A stretch of DNA of 64,000 nt from Chitinophagaceae bacterium (GCA_028288585.1 JAQBNL010000082.1:1-64000); one strand, 5' to 3'. Shown: positions 25,698 through 35,598, numbered from the stretch's first letter. Made by a program: numbers and translations. Notes: generated by a model from the letters alone, not told the origin.

Positions 25698-26633
25698 ATG
25701 CCTGCAGTACTTATTACGGGGGGAACGGGACTTATTGGAAAGAATTTAACAAGGCACCTGGCGGCTAAAGGATATGATGTAATTATTATAAGTCGTCAAC
25801 CCGTTTCCGCCCTCCGCAATCCTGGGATTACTTATGCCAACTGGAATATTGAACAAAAAAAAATTGACACTGATGCCATAGCAAAAGCAGATTACATTAT
25901 TAACCTTGCCGGGGCAGGTGTGATGGAAAAAAAATGGACCAAAAAATATAAAAAAGAAATTATTGAAAGCAGAACAAAAAGTAGTGAACTTTTAATAAAG
26001 GCTTTACAGGAGAATACTAATCATGTTAAGGCAATTATTTCTGTTTCAGCAATTGGATGGTATGGACAGGATACAAAACCTTTATTACATAAAAATGGCT
26101 TTGTTGAAACTGACCCTGCGGATGAAAATTTTTTAGGCGAAACCTGCAGACTTTGGGAAGAAAGTATAGAGCCTGTGACTAAACAAGATAAACGATTGGT
26201 TAAGTTACGTACGGGTATTGTATTAAGTAATGAGGGTGGAGCCTTTGCTGAATTTAAAAAATCACTGCGCTTTGGCATTGCAGCCATTTTAGGAAGTGGT
26301 AAACAAGTGCTTAGCTGGATACATATAGAAGACCTTTGCCGTATGTTTATCTATGCAATGGAAAATGAAAAATTATCCGGGAATTACAATGCTGTAGCAC
26401 CTTTACCTGTAAATAATAAAAAACTTATTTTGAAATTGGCCAAAAAGATGAGAGGACAATTTTACATTCCTGTTCATGTACCTCAATTTGTATTAAAATT
26501 AATTTTGGGAGAAAGAAGCATTGAAATCTTAAAAAGCGCAACAGTAAGTAGCGAAAAAATAAAAACAACTGGCTTTACATTTTTATATCCAACTATCGAT
26601 GCGGCATTGAAGGAATTGCAGGCGATAAATTAA
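25698..26633 (+). CDS. TIGR01777-family NAD-dependent epimerase/SDR protein
   Basis: This 311-residue extended SDR has the Rossmann motif ITGGTGLIGKNL at residues 6-17 and the conserved VMEKKWTKKYK and ESRTKSSELL region. SAIGWYG holds the presumed catalytic Tyr and WIHIEDLCRMF lies later, all typical of the YfcH/SDR39U1 (TIGR01777) group. The physiological substrate of this group is not established. It is a single gene, divergent from the Tyr-rich protein gene and convergent with the ABC permease. Confidence 0.9.
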   Translation: MPAVLITGGTGLIGKNLTRHLAAKGYDVIIISRQPVSALRNPGITYANWNIEQKKIDTDAIAKADYIINLAGAGVMEKKWTKKYKKEIIESRTKSSELLIKALQENTNHVKAIISVSAIGWYGQDTKPLLHKNGFVETDPADENFLGETCRLWEESIEPVTKQDKRLVKLRTGIVLSNEGGAFAEFKKSLRFGIAAILGSGKQVLSWIHIEDLCRMFIYAMENEKLSGNYNAVAPLPVNNKKLILKLAKKMRGQFYIPVHVPQFVLKLILGERSIEILKSATVSSEKIKTTGFTFLYPTIDAALKELQAIN

Positions 26634-26651
26634 AAGCCTGATTCAAACGCA

Positions 26652-27449
26652 TTATAGGTCCTGCGTCTGGAATTTTTTTACAGAAAGGAAATAATATAAA
26701 AAAAGATAAACGGCGCTTAGTCCTAATAAAACATAGATGGATGGCTGCTCACCAAATCTTACAATGTTTCTAAAAAAGGGAAAGGGAATTAAATTATCTG
26801 TAGTATTTAAAGGAAGATAGTCTCCCGGCCCGCTGGCACTTTTAACGCCACCCATATTATTCAATATAGCGCCTACAAAATTCTCAATTATAAAAGAATA
26901 TAAAAAGAAAAGCCCGATGGAAAGTCCCGAGCGCTTTATTAATACACCTATCAATAAAGCAAAGAGACAATAAGACAATGCCTGTATAAAATAATATCCT
27001 ATAAACTGTATCTTATCAAAACTAAAAGTGCTGCCTGCCAATAACCCATATAAAACAGAGGTTAGAAAAACAAATACGGTTGCCAAAAATGAAATGATAA
27101 CTATCTGCGCAATTTTTACATGAATAAACTCCTGCCTGCTCCATCCATCAATAATATTTTGCCTGTGTGTTTTAAAATTGTATTCGTTGGTAATTGCAGT
27201 AATGATCATAAGCCCAGGGATGAATAATAAAAAACTTGAAAAATAGCTGACTGTATGCCATACATTAGGAAAATCGAACGGGCTGCCGATAAGCGCATTG
27301 GCTTGTGCGCTGCCCTGCGAAATACCCTGCTTAATATAAAAAACAAAATAATTTACGCCTACAATACTTACCAGGAAAAGTATAGCAAGTACCCAGAATG
27401 TTTTATAGCCTTTTATTTTAAGCCATTCAATTTTTAATAAGTGCAGCAT
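26652..27449 (-). CDS. ABC-2 type transporter permease
   Basis: This 265-residue protein has about six membrane segments, starts MLHLLKIEWLKIKGYKTFW, and has the EYNFKTHRQNIIDGWSR loop common in bacitracin/lantibiotic-type ABC-2 permeases. It begins 5 bp after the ATPase gene 27455-28345, so the two are one transporter operon. Cargo is unknown. Confidence 0.88.
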   Translation of the reverse strand: MLHLLKIEWLKIKGYKTFWVLAILFLVSIVGVNYFVFYIKQGISQGSAQANALIGSPFDFPNVWHTVSYFSSFLLFIPGLMIITAITNEYNFKTHRQNIIDGWSRQEFIHVKIAQIVIISFLATVFVFLTSVLYGLLAGSTFSFDKIQFIGYYFIQALSYCLFALLIGVLIKRSGLSIGLFFLYSFIIENFVGAILNNMGGVKSASGPGDYLPLNTTDNLIPFPFFRNIVRFGEQPSIYVLLGLSAVYLFLYYFLSVKKFQTQDL

Positions 27450-27454
27450 GATGA

Positions 27455-28345
27455 TCAGTTGTTGGTTAATTCAAAAAATTTAGCTTCAAGGCTTTTCTTC
27501 TTTATAATAAGATGATTTAAAATAACACCATTATTAAAGCAGTGTTTATTTATCTCTGCAAGCTTTGCTGTGCCAACAGGATAAAATAATTGTAATAAAT
27601 TATCAGCTTCTTTAATGTTTGTATAGTTGTTCAATGATTTTAAGATCAATAAAAGCTTTTCATTATCGTCTGAACCTATTTCAACGATATCTTCATTAGC
27701 CAAAATTTCATTTACATCTCCCGTTGTAATTAATTCTCCTTTCTTTAAAATAGCAACATGGGTACAAACTTTTTCAACCTCATCCAGCAGGTGGCTTGCC
27801 ATAATGATTGTTTTACCCTGGTGATATAATTTTTTTATCAGTTCTCTTATTTCTGCAATACCTACAGGATCCAATCCATTGGTAGGCTCATCAAAAACCA
27901 TTACATGCGGATCGCCCAAAAGGCACGAAGCTATTGCCAGGCGCTGTTTCATACCAAGAGAATAGGTGCTGAACTTTGAATCTTTCCGCTGGGTAAGATT
28001 TACAATTTCCAGCACACGTGGAATATCTTCAGTGCTTACCCCCTTTATGGCTGCAGCAATTTCAAGATTCCTTTGGGCAGAGAGATAATGATAAAAATTG
28101 GGTGTTTCAAGTAAAGTTCCTATTTGTTTTCTCTGGTCTGCGGTGGGTACTTTATCAAATAAACGGTAAGTGCCCTTTGTTGCCTTCAGCACATCCATAA
28201 TAATACCGAGCAAAGTTGTTTTACCACTACCGTTGGGGCCTAATATCCCAAACACTGAACCTGCAGGAACACTAAAGCTTACATTTTTAAGCGCCTGCAC
28301 CGAACCATAATTTTTATAAAGATTTTCAACAGTTAAGATGGACAT
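27455..28345 (-). CDS. ABC transporter ATP-binding protein (CcmA/BcrA-like)
   Basis: This 296-residue ATPase has Walker A GPNGSGKTT near residue 36, signature YSLGMKQR, Walker B VMVFDEPTNGLDP and switch MASHLLDEVEK. The C-terminal ~80 residues are a poorly conserved extension. ATG 28345 gives MSILTVENLYKNYG; a TTG two codons earlier is also possible. It energises the permease encoded just downstream. Confidence 0.92.
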   Translation of the reverse strand: MSILTVENLYKNYGSVQALKNVSFSVPAGSVFGILGPNGSGKTTLLGIIMDVLKATKGTYRLFDKVPTADQRKQIGTLLETPNFYHYLSAQRNLEIAAAIKGVSTEDIPRVLEIVNLTQRKDSKFSTYSLGMKQRLAIASCLLGDPHVMVFDEPTNGLDPVGIAEIRELIKKLYHQGKTIIMASHLLDEVEKVCTHVAILKKGELITTGDVNEILANEDIVEIGSDDNEKLLLILKSLNNYTNIKEADNLLQLFYPVGTAKLAEINKHCFNNGVILNHLIIKKKSLEAKFFELTNN

Positions 28346-28378
28346 GTGCAATTAGTTTTAGCAGGTTTTAAAGATAGT

Positions 28379-28410
28379 AAAAAAGCCTCCATTAAATCTG
28401 AAGGCTTTTT
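28379..28410 (-). terminator. Intrinsic terminator after the M43 protease gene
   Basis: AAAAGCCT and AGGCTTTT pair (8 bp) around a 13-base loop, with T-runs on both sides. It lies between the stop codon at 28432 and the start of the ABC ATPase gene, so it separates these transcripts. Confidence 0.82.
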
Positions 28411-28431
28411 ATTGCAAAAATTTTTTAAATA

Positions 28432-29418
28432 TTATTGCCCTATTGCTGCCCTTGGGCCGCCTGCTGCAAAAACTGCAAGCATTCTTTGTGCCTGCCCGTT
28501 TGTAAACATATACATGCAGGCATCGTCAGTATAGTCCATATAATTCATGGACATATCACCATTATTACTGCAACTAACATGAGGAAAGGATGGACATCCA
28601 TAATTTTCAGCCCCCTGGTTTGGCGTATCGGCTACATAGTCGGTACCCGAACATGAGCCGCCATCATCGCCCCAAATATGACGAAGATTCATCCAATGGC
28701 CCACTTCGTGGCTTGCAGTTCTACCAAGATCATATTTTGAAATGTAAGTTCCACCAGGATATATGTTTCGGCTGCCGAAAGCTGAATACAATATTACCAC
28801 GCCATCTGTTGCCGGATTACCTCCCGGAAATTGTGCATACCCTAACAGGCCTTGCCCTAAATTGCAGGACCACATGTTTAGATCATGAGCAGGGTCGGTT
28901 GGGTCTATGCCTCCCTGTGAGCTTTTTTTCATTGCATCATTAGTACTCCAGCTTTTTTTATTCGTTTGTTTGCGGATTATGCTGCTCAGAACAAATCTTA
29001 CTCCCACCTTTCCAATGGACGGTTTAAACAGTGAGGGTGTATTATTCAGATCAGAATTAGTACTATTATAATCTGCATTCAATACATCAATTTGCGATTG
29101 TATCTGCCCAGGCGAAATATTTTCTGCTGCAGTTTTGTATAATACATTCACCACAACAGGGATTTCTATTACACCATTAACAAGGCGGTAAATCTCACCG
29201 GTAGCAATAACCTTTTTGGTAAATGTTTCAATCTGCTCCATCCGTATTCTTAGACCTGGGTCAGCGGATAACTGTTCTTCCAATACTTCATTGGCGGCAC
29301 ACGATCTCTGATTGATAACCTGGAGATCATCTGTTTTCTCTAATTCTGAGGTTGTATTTTTTTTACATCCTGTAAAAAGTAAAAACAGAATAAGCGTACT
29401 GAGCGTAATCTTTTTCAT
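28432..29418 (-). CDS. M43-family zinc metalloprotease lipoprotein (cytophagalysin-like)
   Basis: This 328-residue protein starts MKKITLSTLILFLLF with lipobox FTGC, so it is an outer-surface or periplasmic lipoprotein. The catalytic motif HEVGHWMNLRH (HExxHxxxxxH) and a downstream Met-turn (MNYMDYTDD) identify an M43/pappalysin-type peptidase. GSCSGTDYVADTPNQ between them is typical of the family. It probably degrades extracellular protein. It is followed by a strong terminator and is monocistronic. Confidence 0.9.
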   Translation of the reverse strand: MKKITLSTLILFLLFTGCKKNTTSELEKTDDLQVINQRSCAANEVLEEQLSADPGLRIRMEQIETFTKKVIATGEIYRLVNGVIEIPVVVNVLYKTAAENISPGQIQSQIDVLNADYNSTNSDLNNTPSLFKPSIGKVGVRFVLSSIIRKQTNKKSWSTNDAMKKSSQGGIDPTDPAHDLNMWSCNLGQGLLGYAQFPGGNPATDGVVILYSAFGSRNIYPGGTYISKYDLGRTASHEVGHWMNLRHIWGDDGGSCSGTDYVADTPNQGAENYGCPSFPHVSCSNNGDMSMNYMDYTDDACMYMFTNGQAQRMLAVFAAGGPRAAIGQ

Positions 29419-29516
29419 GAGTAGTTTATTTAATGTTTAAAGAGCAAAATCTTAGGGCTTAGAAAGGTAAATATTATTTATGATTCTCAGAAAAAATTTA
29501 TACAGGATTTGTAATA

Positions 29517-29524
29517 TAAATTTG
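29517..29524 (+). promoter_or_regulatory. Possible Bacteroidota -7 promoter element (TAAATTTG)
   Basis: It matches the TAnnTTTG consensus, 20 bp before ATG 29545 of the aldo/keto reductase gene. No good TTTG -33 element is at the usual spacing, so support is weak. Confidence 0.3.
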
Positions 29525-29544
29525 AGCTTTACTGAATTCTAAAT

Positions 29545-30366
29545 ATGCTTCAACGAATCATTCCGTCTTCCGAAGAATTAACACCAGTAATCGGGCTTGG
29601 CACATGGATAAAGTTTGATGTAACATCTGCAGCCGAAAAACAAACACTGGTTAATAACCTTAAACTTTTTTCAGATAATGGAGGAAGGTTGATAGACACC
29701 TCTCCCATGTATGGTAATGCTGAAAAGGTTATTGGAGAAGTAACACAGCAGTCAGGCATAGCAGATAAATTCTTTTATGCAACAAAGGTTTGGACAAGTG
29801 GAAAAGAGGAAGGCATACAGCAAATGGAGTCTTCCATGCAAAAGATGCAACGCAAAACGATGGACCTTATACAGGTGCACAATCTTGTTGACTGGAAAAC
29901 ACATTTAAAAACTTTACGGCAATGGAAAGAGGAAGGTAAGGTTCGATACATTGGTATAACACATTATACAACTTCTTATCACGATGAACTTGAAAAAATT
30001 ATCAGGTCGGAGAAGATTGATTTTGTACAATTTAATTATTCAATCGGTGTACGAAATGCAGAACACAGTTTACTGCAAACAGCGATGGATAAAGGCGTTG
30101 CTGTACTTATTAATGAACCATTGGAAAAAGGCAACCTCTTTAAAAAAGTAAAAGGTAAATCACTTCCTGGTTGGGCAATTGAAAATGATATTAATACATG
30201 GGCACATTTTTTTTTAAAATATATTATCTCGCACCCTGCAGTTACCTGTGTTATTCCGGCAACATCAAATCCAAAAAATTTATTGGATAATTTGAGTGCA
30301 AGTGAAGGAAGGTTGCCTGATGAGAAGTTGAGGAGGAATATGGTGGAGTTTTTTGAAGGGCTGTAA
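29545..30366 (+). CDS. Aldo/keto reductase
   Basis: This 273-residue TIM-barrel oxidoreductase has the expected catalytic tetrad in LIDTSPMYGNAE (Asp, Tyr), ATKVW (Lys) and IQVHN (His). A C-terminal cofactor-binding segment (VIPATSNPKNLLDNL) follows. It is NADPH-dependent by family; the substrate is unknown. It is a single gene on the plus strand. Confidence 0.9.
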   Translation: MLQRIIPSSEELTPVIGLGTWIKFDVTSAAEKQTLVNNLKLFSDNGGRLIDTSPMYGNAEKVIGEVTQQSGIADKFFYATKVWTSGKEEGIQQMESSMQKMQRKTMDLIQVHNLVDWKTHLKTLRQWKEEGKVRYIGITHYTTSYHDELEKIIRSEKIDFVQFNYSIGVRNAEHSLLQTAMDKGVAVLINEPLEKGNLFKKVKGKSLPGWAIENDINTWAHFFLKYIISHPAVTCVIPATSNPKNLLDNLSASEGRLPDEKLRRNMVEFFEGL

Positions 30367-30403
30367 AAACTTGTTGTTAGTCAGAAAGGTTATTTAATTG
30401 ATC

Positions 30404-30838
30404 CTAAGAGAGTAATTTATCAATGTCATATTTAAGTTTGTCCATATCTAAATCAAGTTTGTTTCTCCTAATTTTTTCTCTTAGTAACTCAAGTTTATTT
30501 CGTATTGTTATTGCAATAAACTTTTGTTGATTCGCATCGCTTAGTTTAAAAAAATCTTCCTGAACAATAAGAGGAATACCAATTGCTTTTTCTTTTCGCC
30601 TGTAGTTTTCAATATCTCTTAAATTGTCTAACAAATGGTTTTCAGGTTTTACATAAAACTGAAATAAAATTAAATGAAAGTCTTTGCCATACGCCGTCCA
30701 TTTTAAAAATCTCAACTTATTTTTTAATCCGTTCGCTCCCCAAACCAATCTTTTAATTAAATCTTTGTCTTCATCATTCTCATCCATGTTGAAGTTTACA
30801 TAAAATCCAATTATATTATCATCAATTTCTATTGCCAT
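30404..30838 (-). CDS. Small cytoplasmic protein of unknown function
   Basis: This 144-residue protein has no signal peptide or membrane segment and I do not recognise a family. The N-terminus is acidic (MAIEIDDN, then NMDENDEDKD). The C-terminal third is Lys/Leu/Asp-rich and helical (LREKIRRNKLDLDMDKLKYD). It could be a small immunity-type or regulatory protein, but nothing shows this. It is isolated between an aldo/keto reductase and a peptidase gene, and lower in GC than its neighbours. Confidence 0.6.
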   Translation of the reverse strand: MAIEIDDNIIGFYVNFNMDENDEDKDLIKRLVWGANGLKNKLRFLKWTAYGKDFHLILFQFYVKPENHLLDNLRDIENYRRKEKAIGIPLIVQEDFFKLSDANQQKFIAITIRNKLELLREKIRRNKLDLDMDKLKYDIDKLLS

Positions 30839-30970
30839 TGGCTGGATTTAAGTGCAAATAAAACATACAAGCTTTATTGAAAATAATACAATTGTTCCAC
30901 ATTGATATGCCGATGATGTGAGTGACACAACGCTGATGCTATGAAAAACAAATGCCGGTAACCAAACTTT

Positions 30971-33121
30971 TTATTTCAAATTCTGCATAAAATAATCGGT
31001 TACTTTTTGGTAGAGATGTGCCCTGTCCTTTCCTCTTACATTATGCTCATGACCGGGATAGATCATATAATCAACCTGGATATTTTTATCAATGGCCGCC
31101 CTTACAAAACGAACTGAATTCTGCTGCACAACAACAGGATCCTGCAGGCCATGTATGAGTAACAGCTTTCCTTTTAATTTATCCACCTGCCTTGTAAGAT
31201 CAGTGGCAGCATAGCCTTCAGGGTTTTCCTGCGGCGTATCCATATAGCGCTCGGTGTACATAATTTCATAATATCGCCAGTCAGTTACCGGCCCGCCGGC
31301 AACAGCGGCTTTAAAAATATCGGGATACCTGAGCATAAAATCTACAGTATTAAATCCGCCAAAGCTCCATCCAAACAGGCCCATATTTTTTTGATCAACA
31401 TAGGGCAGGTTTTGTAAATAGCGAACCCCGCTCATCATATCTTCCAACTGTACATCACCAACTCTTCTAAACATCGATTGTTCAAAAGCTTTGCCACGGT
31501 TATCACTTCCTCTTGTATCAAGACTAAAAACAACATAGCCTCTTTCTGCCATATACTGAAACCAGTAATCGCCTGCATTGGCATTCCAGAGATTGCCGAT
31601 TATCTGCGCATGCGAGCCACCATACCAATAAACAATAACAGGATATTTTTTTGTGCTATCGAAATTTACCGGCTTATACATGCGGCAATACAAAGGTGTA
31701 TTGTTCCTGTTATTTATGGTGAAGACACTTAGTTTTCCTAAACTATAGCCTGCCAAAGGGTTTGGGGCGTTCAATAACAATTTTGTTTTTCCAACTTTTA
31801 CATCCACGAGTTGTATGGTCCTGGGAATTTCTGTTGTACTGTAATTATCTATTACAAAATTTCCATCGGTACTTACCTGTGTACCATGTGTCATAGAGCC
31901 CTGTGTTATTCTTCTTGATAATCCTGTTTTTAAATTTACTTCATACAAATTTCTTGTGATGGGAGATTCTTCTGTTGCTGAATAAAATAATCTTTCGCCG
32001 GTGCTGTCAAATCCTTTTACATCTACCACTTCCCAACTGCCTTTGGTTAATTGTTTTAAAATAATACCATTAAGGCTATATAGGTACAAATGATTCCATC
32101 CGTCGCGGTTGCTTTGCCATATAAATTGTGAAGGATTATTTTTTACAAATAACACCGGCATCAATGGCTCTACATATTTGTCATCATGCTCTTCAAATAC
32201 AGTCTTCATAAATAATCCCGATGCTGCTTCATATTGGTTCATCTGCATATAATTCTGCGCCCGGTTCAATACAGCAATAAAAAGATATTTATCATCAGGG
32301 CTCCATGCAATATTGGTAAGATATTGCTCAGGATCTCCGCTTGTTTTTACATACACCAATGATTGTGTTTCTGCATTATAAATGCCAACCGTTACATGAT
32401 GGCTCTTATCGCCTGCCATAGGATATTTTATGTTCACGTTTTTTGCGGGGCGCTGGCTCCAGTCAATGATGGGATAATCAGTTACCATACTTTGATCCAT
32501 GCGATAAAAAGCGAGCTGCCTGCCATTGTTACTCCAGAATGTTCCTTTGGTAATTCCAAATTCATCACGATGAACAGAGGATGCATACACAATGTCTTTA
32601 CTGCCATCTGTGGTTACCTGCTTTGTAAAGGCTCCATTGGAAACATATAAATTAAAATTATCCAGGTAGGCAACATAACCTGCACTTCCTTCTTCCACAT
32701 TTTCTTTATCTGCAATGGTTCTGTTTATGATCGTTCTTATTTTTCCTGTCCCCGGGTTTAAAGCAATCTTGCTTTTATTAACTGTCATTATCCATTCAAC
32801 AGACTGGTCGAATTTAATTTCAGGCATTGCTGTTATTGTATCAATACCTGTCCCCTTTAATTTTTGATTGAGTTGTTCAAGAGAAAGAAAGGGAGCCTCA
32901 TTATTTTTAATATTTCCTCTTACCCAAACATCTTTATTGTTTATTTTTTTTAAATAAACATAATCATCAGTTCCATAAATAAATTGCAGCTGGCGAAGAT
33001 TTTCGGGAGCTAAAGTGGTCCTGTTATTTACGAGTGCATCTTCCAGGGCAAGCAGTTTGCTTTGTGCTGTGCAGAAGAATACGGAATTGGTAAGCAGAAG
33101 AATTACAATGATTTTTTTCAT
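30971..33121 (-). CDS. Dipeptidyl-peptidase-IV-like S9 prolyl oligopeptidase
   Basis: This 716-residue secreted peptidase has a signal peptide (LLTNSVFFCTAQS). An N-terminal beta-propeller (about residues 60-450) precedes a C-terminal alpha/beta-hydrolase domain. The catalytic triad is visible: Ser in GWSFGGF, Asp in HGLQDPVV and His in GHEHNVRG. This is the DPP4-type layout common in Bacteroidota, cleaving X-Pro dipeptides in the periplasm. It is monocistronic. Confidence 0.92.
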   Translation of the reverse strand: MKKIIVILLLTNSVFFCTAQSKLLALEDALVNNRTTLAPENLRQLQFIYGTDDYVYLKKINNKDVWVRGNIKNNEAPFLSLEQLNQKLKGTGIDTITAMPEIKFDQSVEWIMTVNKSKIALNPGTGKIRTIINRTIADKENVEEGSAGYVAYLDNFNLYVSNGAFTKQVTTDGSKDIVYASSVHRDEFGITKGTFWSNNGRQLAFYRMDQSMVTDYPIIDWSQRPAKNVNIKYPMAGDKSHHVTVGIYNAETQSLVYVKTSGDPEQYLTNIAWSPDDKYLFIAVLNRAQNYMQMNQYEAASGLFMKTVFEEHDDKYVEPLMPVLFVKNNPSQFIWQSNRDGWNHLYLYSLNGIILKQLTKGSWEVVDVKGFDSTGERLFYSATEESPITRNLYEVNLKTGLSRRITQGSMTHGTQVSTDGNFVIDNYSTTEIPRTIQLVDVKVGKTKLLLNAPNPLAGYSLGKLSVFTINNRNNTPLYCRMYKPVNFDSTKKYPVIVYWYGGSHAQIIGNLWNANAGDYWFQYMAERGYVVFSLDTRGSDNRGKAFEQSMFRRVGDVQLEDMMSGVRYLQNLPYVDQKNMGLFGWSFGGFNTVDFMLRYPDIFKAAVAGGPVTDWRYYEIMYTERYMDTPQENPEGYAATDLTRQVDKLKGKLLLIHGLQDPVVVQQNSVRFVRAAIDKNIQVDYMIYPGHEHNVRGKDRAHLYQKVTDYFMQNLK

Positions 33122-33162
33122 CGATGGATTTTTAGAAACACAAAAGTAGAGTTTGGTAATGC

Positions 33163-33191
33163 AAAAACAAAGCCTCCCAGGTTGGAGGCTT
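33163..33191 (-). terminator. Intrinsic terminator after the FadN-like gene
   Basis: AAGCCTCC pairs with GGAGGCTT (8 bp, 6-base loop), and the minus strand continues with TGTTTTTG. It lies between the FadN-like stop codon at 33214 and the S9 peptidase start. Confidence 0.8.
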
Positions 33192-33213
33192 CAATATATT
33201 TTAAAATCTAATG

Positions 33214-35598
33214 TTAATTCCTCACAGGCTTACCGCCTTTTAAAACACTTTGAATTCTTTCAAGCGTTTTCTTTTCACCACATAAACTTAAAAAGGCTTC
33301 TCTTTCTAAATTAAGAAGATACTGCTCACTTACTACAGTTGGTTCGCTGAGATCGCCGCCGCACATTACATAAGCAAGTTTCTTTGCAATTTTTACATCA
33401 TGCTCTGTAATGTAGTTACCACGCCACATTCCGTTGATGCCTGCATATAACATTCCCAATCCGGATTGACCTAGAACCTTAATATCATTTCTTTGTACAG
33501 GCATTGTATAACCTGCATCATAAATATCAATAACACTTTGTTTTGCACCTGCAATTCTCCTGTCCTGGTTCATGCTTACTTCATCTTTCCCTTTTCTTAA
33601 AATACCAATATCAAAAGCTTCTAATGCAGAGGTAGCAACTTTTGCTGTACCGATAGTCAAGAACCTGTTTTGTAAAGTGATCGTTTCAGGCTCACCGGGG
33701 TGCATTTCATCGGCAGCCCTTAATGCAAATTCTTTCGTACCACCGCCGCCGGGTATAAGTCCCACACCTAATTCAACCAAACCAATATATGTTTCAGCCG
33801 CTGCCTGAACTTTATCGCTGTGTAAACTCATTTCACAAGCGCCACCTAATGTTAATCCATGCGGCGCTACCACAACAGGTATTGCAGAATATCTTACTCT
33901 CATCATTGTATTCTGAAACATGCGTATCGCCATATCAAGCTCATCATATTCCTGCTCGGCAGCCAGCATAAATATCATTCCTACATTGGCGCCTGCACTA
34001 AACTGCGGGCCTTCATTTGCAATAACCAATCCTTTATATTTTTCTTCAGCAATAGCAATTGATTTGTTTATGCCCTCCAGAACTTCGCCGCCAATGCTAC
34101 CCATTTTTGTATACCACTCCAATCCCAAAACATCATCACCAAGATCATATAATTTACAGGCGCTGTTCTTCCAGACTATTTTATCAGCATTATTACTCAT
34201 AACAATAAATGCTTCACCACCCGGAATTGGTTTATAGGATTGAGACGGGATATCATAATATAGCTTCTTACCATTTTCAATTTTATAGAAAGATGTAAAA
34301 CCTTTTGCCAGCATATCTTCTACCCACTTAGCTACAGTAAACCCGGCGGCTTTCATAGCTTCAACTGTTTTTGCAACACCCAGAACATCCCATGTTTCAA
34401 AAGCGCCTATCTCCCAACCAAAGCCGGCTTTCATTGCATCATCAAGCCTGTATATTTCATCACTTATTTCAGGAATACGATTAGAGATGTAAGAAAATAA
34501 ACTGTAATGAAACTGCCTGTAAAACTCTCCGGCTTTATCCTGCCCTGCAGATAATGCTTTTAATCTTTGTTTAAGATCATCAATTGGTTTTGCAGTTTCA
34601 AGTGTTGCAAACTTTGGTTTACTTCGTGCGGCATATTCCATTGTTTGCAGGTTGAGCGTATGAATTTCTTTTTCTGCACCGCCTTTTATCTTTTTAAAAA
34701 ATCCCTGTCCTGTTTTATCACCCAGCCAGTTATTTTCAACAATCTTTCCTAACCAATTGGGAATATTGAAGGCTTCTTTAGCTTCATCGTTCGGGCAATT
34801 ATCAGCAACACCTTTAGCAACCTTTACCAATGTATCAATGCCTACAACATCTGCTGTGCGGAAGGTTGCAGATTTAGGGCGGCCAATTATTGGCCCTGTT
34901 AATACATCAATCTCATCTATATTCAACCCGATCTTTTCCATTAAATGAAAAATGGACATGATACTGAAAACGCCTATGCGATTGGCGATGAATGCAGGTG
35001 TATCTTTTGCAAGCACAGTTGTTTTACCAAGATAGAGATCACCATAATGCATTAAAAAATCTACTACCTCCTTGTCTGTAAACTGCGTAGGAATTATTTC
35101 AAGTAGTCTTAAATATCTTGGAGGATTAAAAAAATGTGTTCCGCAGAAATGCTTTTTAAAATCATCGCTTCGGCCTTCAGCCATCATGTGAATTGGAATG
35201 CCTGAAGTATTTGATGTTACAAGCGTTCCGGGTTTCCTGAATTTTTCAACTTCAGTAAAAACTGATTGTTTTATATCAAGCCTTTCAATAACTACTTCAA
35301 TCACCCAATCGCAATCAGCAATATCTTTCATATTATCAGTGAAGTTTCCTGTCTTAATTTTCTTTACAACATCTTTTGTAAAAACAGGAGAAGGGTTTGA
35401 TTTTAGCGCAGCAGTCAAAGCCTCATTCACAATTTTATTAAGATCTGCCTTTTTTTCTCCCCCACCGGTGGAGTTAGAGGGGGCCGCAATATCAAGTAAT
35501 AGAACCTGCAAACCGATGCCTGCAAAATGGCATGCGATACGGCTTCCCATAACCCCGCTTCCCAATACTGCAACTTTTTTTATTTTACGTGTAAACAT
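33214..35598 (-). CDS. 3-hydroxyacyl-CoA dehydrogenase / enoyl-CoA hydratase (FadN-like)
   Basis: This 794-residue bifunctional beta-oxidation protein has the NAD-binding 3-hydroxyacyl-CoA dehydrogenase domain first (GSGVMGSRIA at about residue 13, then SNTSGIP and GTHFFNPPRYLRLLEIIP). The enoyl-CoA hydratase domain comes last (FSAGANVGM, TLGGACEMSLHSD, GLIPGGGGTKEF). The order is that of Bacillus FadN, the reverse of E. coli FadB. The loop after LLLDI contains a GC-rich palindrome (35455-35484) encoding APSNSTGGGEKK, in a region where the family varies. It probably works with a thiolase encoded elsewhere. Confidence 0.92.
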   Translation of the reverse strand: MFTRKIKKVAVLGSGVMGSRIACHFAGIGLQVLLLDIAAPSNSTGGGEKKADLNKIVNEALTAALKSNPSPVFTKDVVKKIKTGNFTDNMKDIADCDWVIEVVIERLDIKQSVFTEVEKFRKPGTLVTSNTSGIPIHMMAEGRSDDFKKHFCGTHFFNPPRYLRLLEIIPTQFTDKEVVDFLMHYGDLYLGKTTVLAKDTPAFIANRIGVFSIMSIFHLMEKIGLNIDEIDVLTGPIIGRPKSATFRTADVVGIDTLVKVAKGVADNCPNDEAKEAFNIPNWLGKIVENNWLGDKTGQGFFKKIKGGAEKEIHTLNLQTMEYAARSKPKFATLETAKPIDDLKQRLKALSAGQDKAGEFYRQFHYSLFSYISNRIPEISDEIYRLDDAMKAGFGWEIGAFETWDVLGVAKTVEAMKAAGFTVAKWVEDMLAKGFTSFYKIENGKKLYYDIPSQSYKPIPGGEAFIVMSNNADKIVWKNSACKLYDLGDDVLGLEWYTKMGSIGGEVLEGINKSIAIAEEKYKGLVIANEGPQFSAGANVGMIFMLAAEQEYDELDMAIRMFQNTMMRVRYSAIPVVVAPHGLTLGGACEMSLHSDKVQAAAETYIGLVELGVGLIPGGGGTKEFALRAADEMHPGEPETITLQNRFLTIGTAKVATSALEAFDIGILRKGKDEVSMNQDRRIAGAKQSVIDIYDAGYTMPVQRNDIKVLGQSGLGMLYAGINGMWRGNYITEHDVKIAKKLAYVMCGGDLSEPTVVSEQYLLNLEREAFLSLCGEKKTLERIQSVLKGGKPVRN
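35455..35484. repeat. GC-rich palindromic element inside the FadN-like gene
   Basis: The core CCACCGGTGG (35462-35471) is a perfect palindrome, flanked by CTCC and by AGAGGGGGCC. It is in frame and encodes a Ser/Gly-rich loop. The flank resembles that of the metG element (GGCCCCCTC next to a CTCC-type palindrome). Confidence 0.65.
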
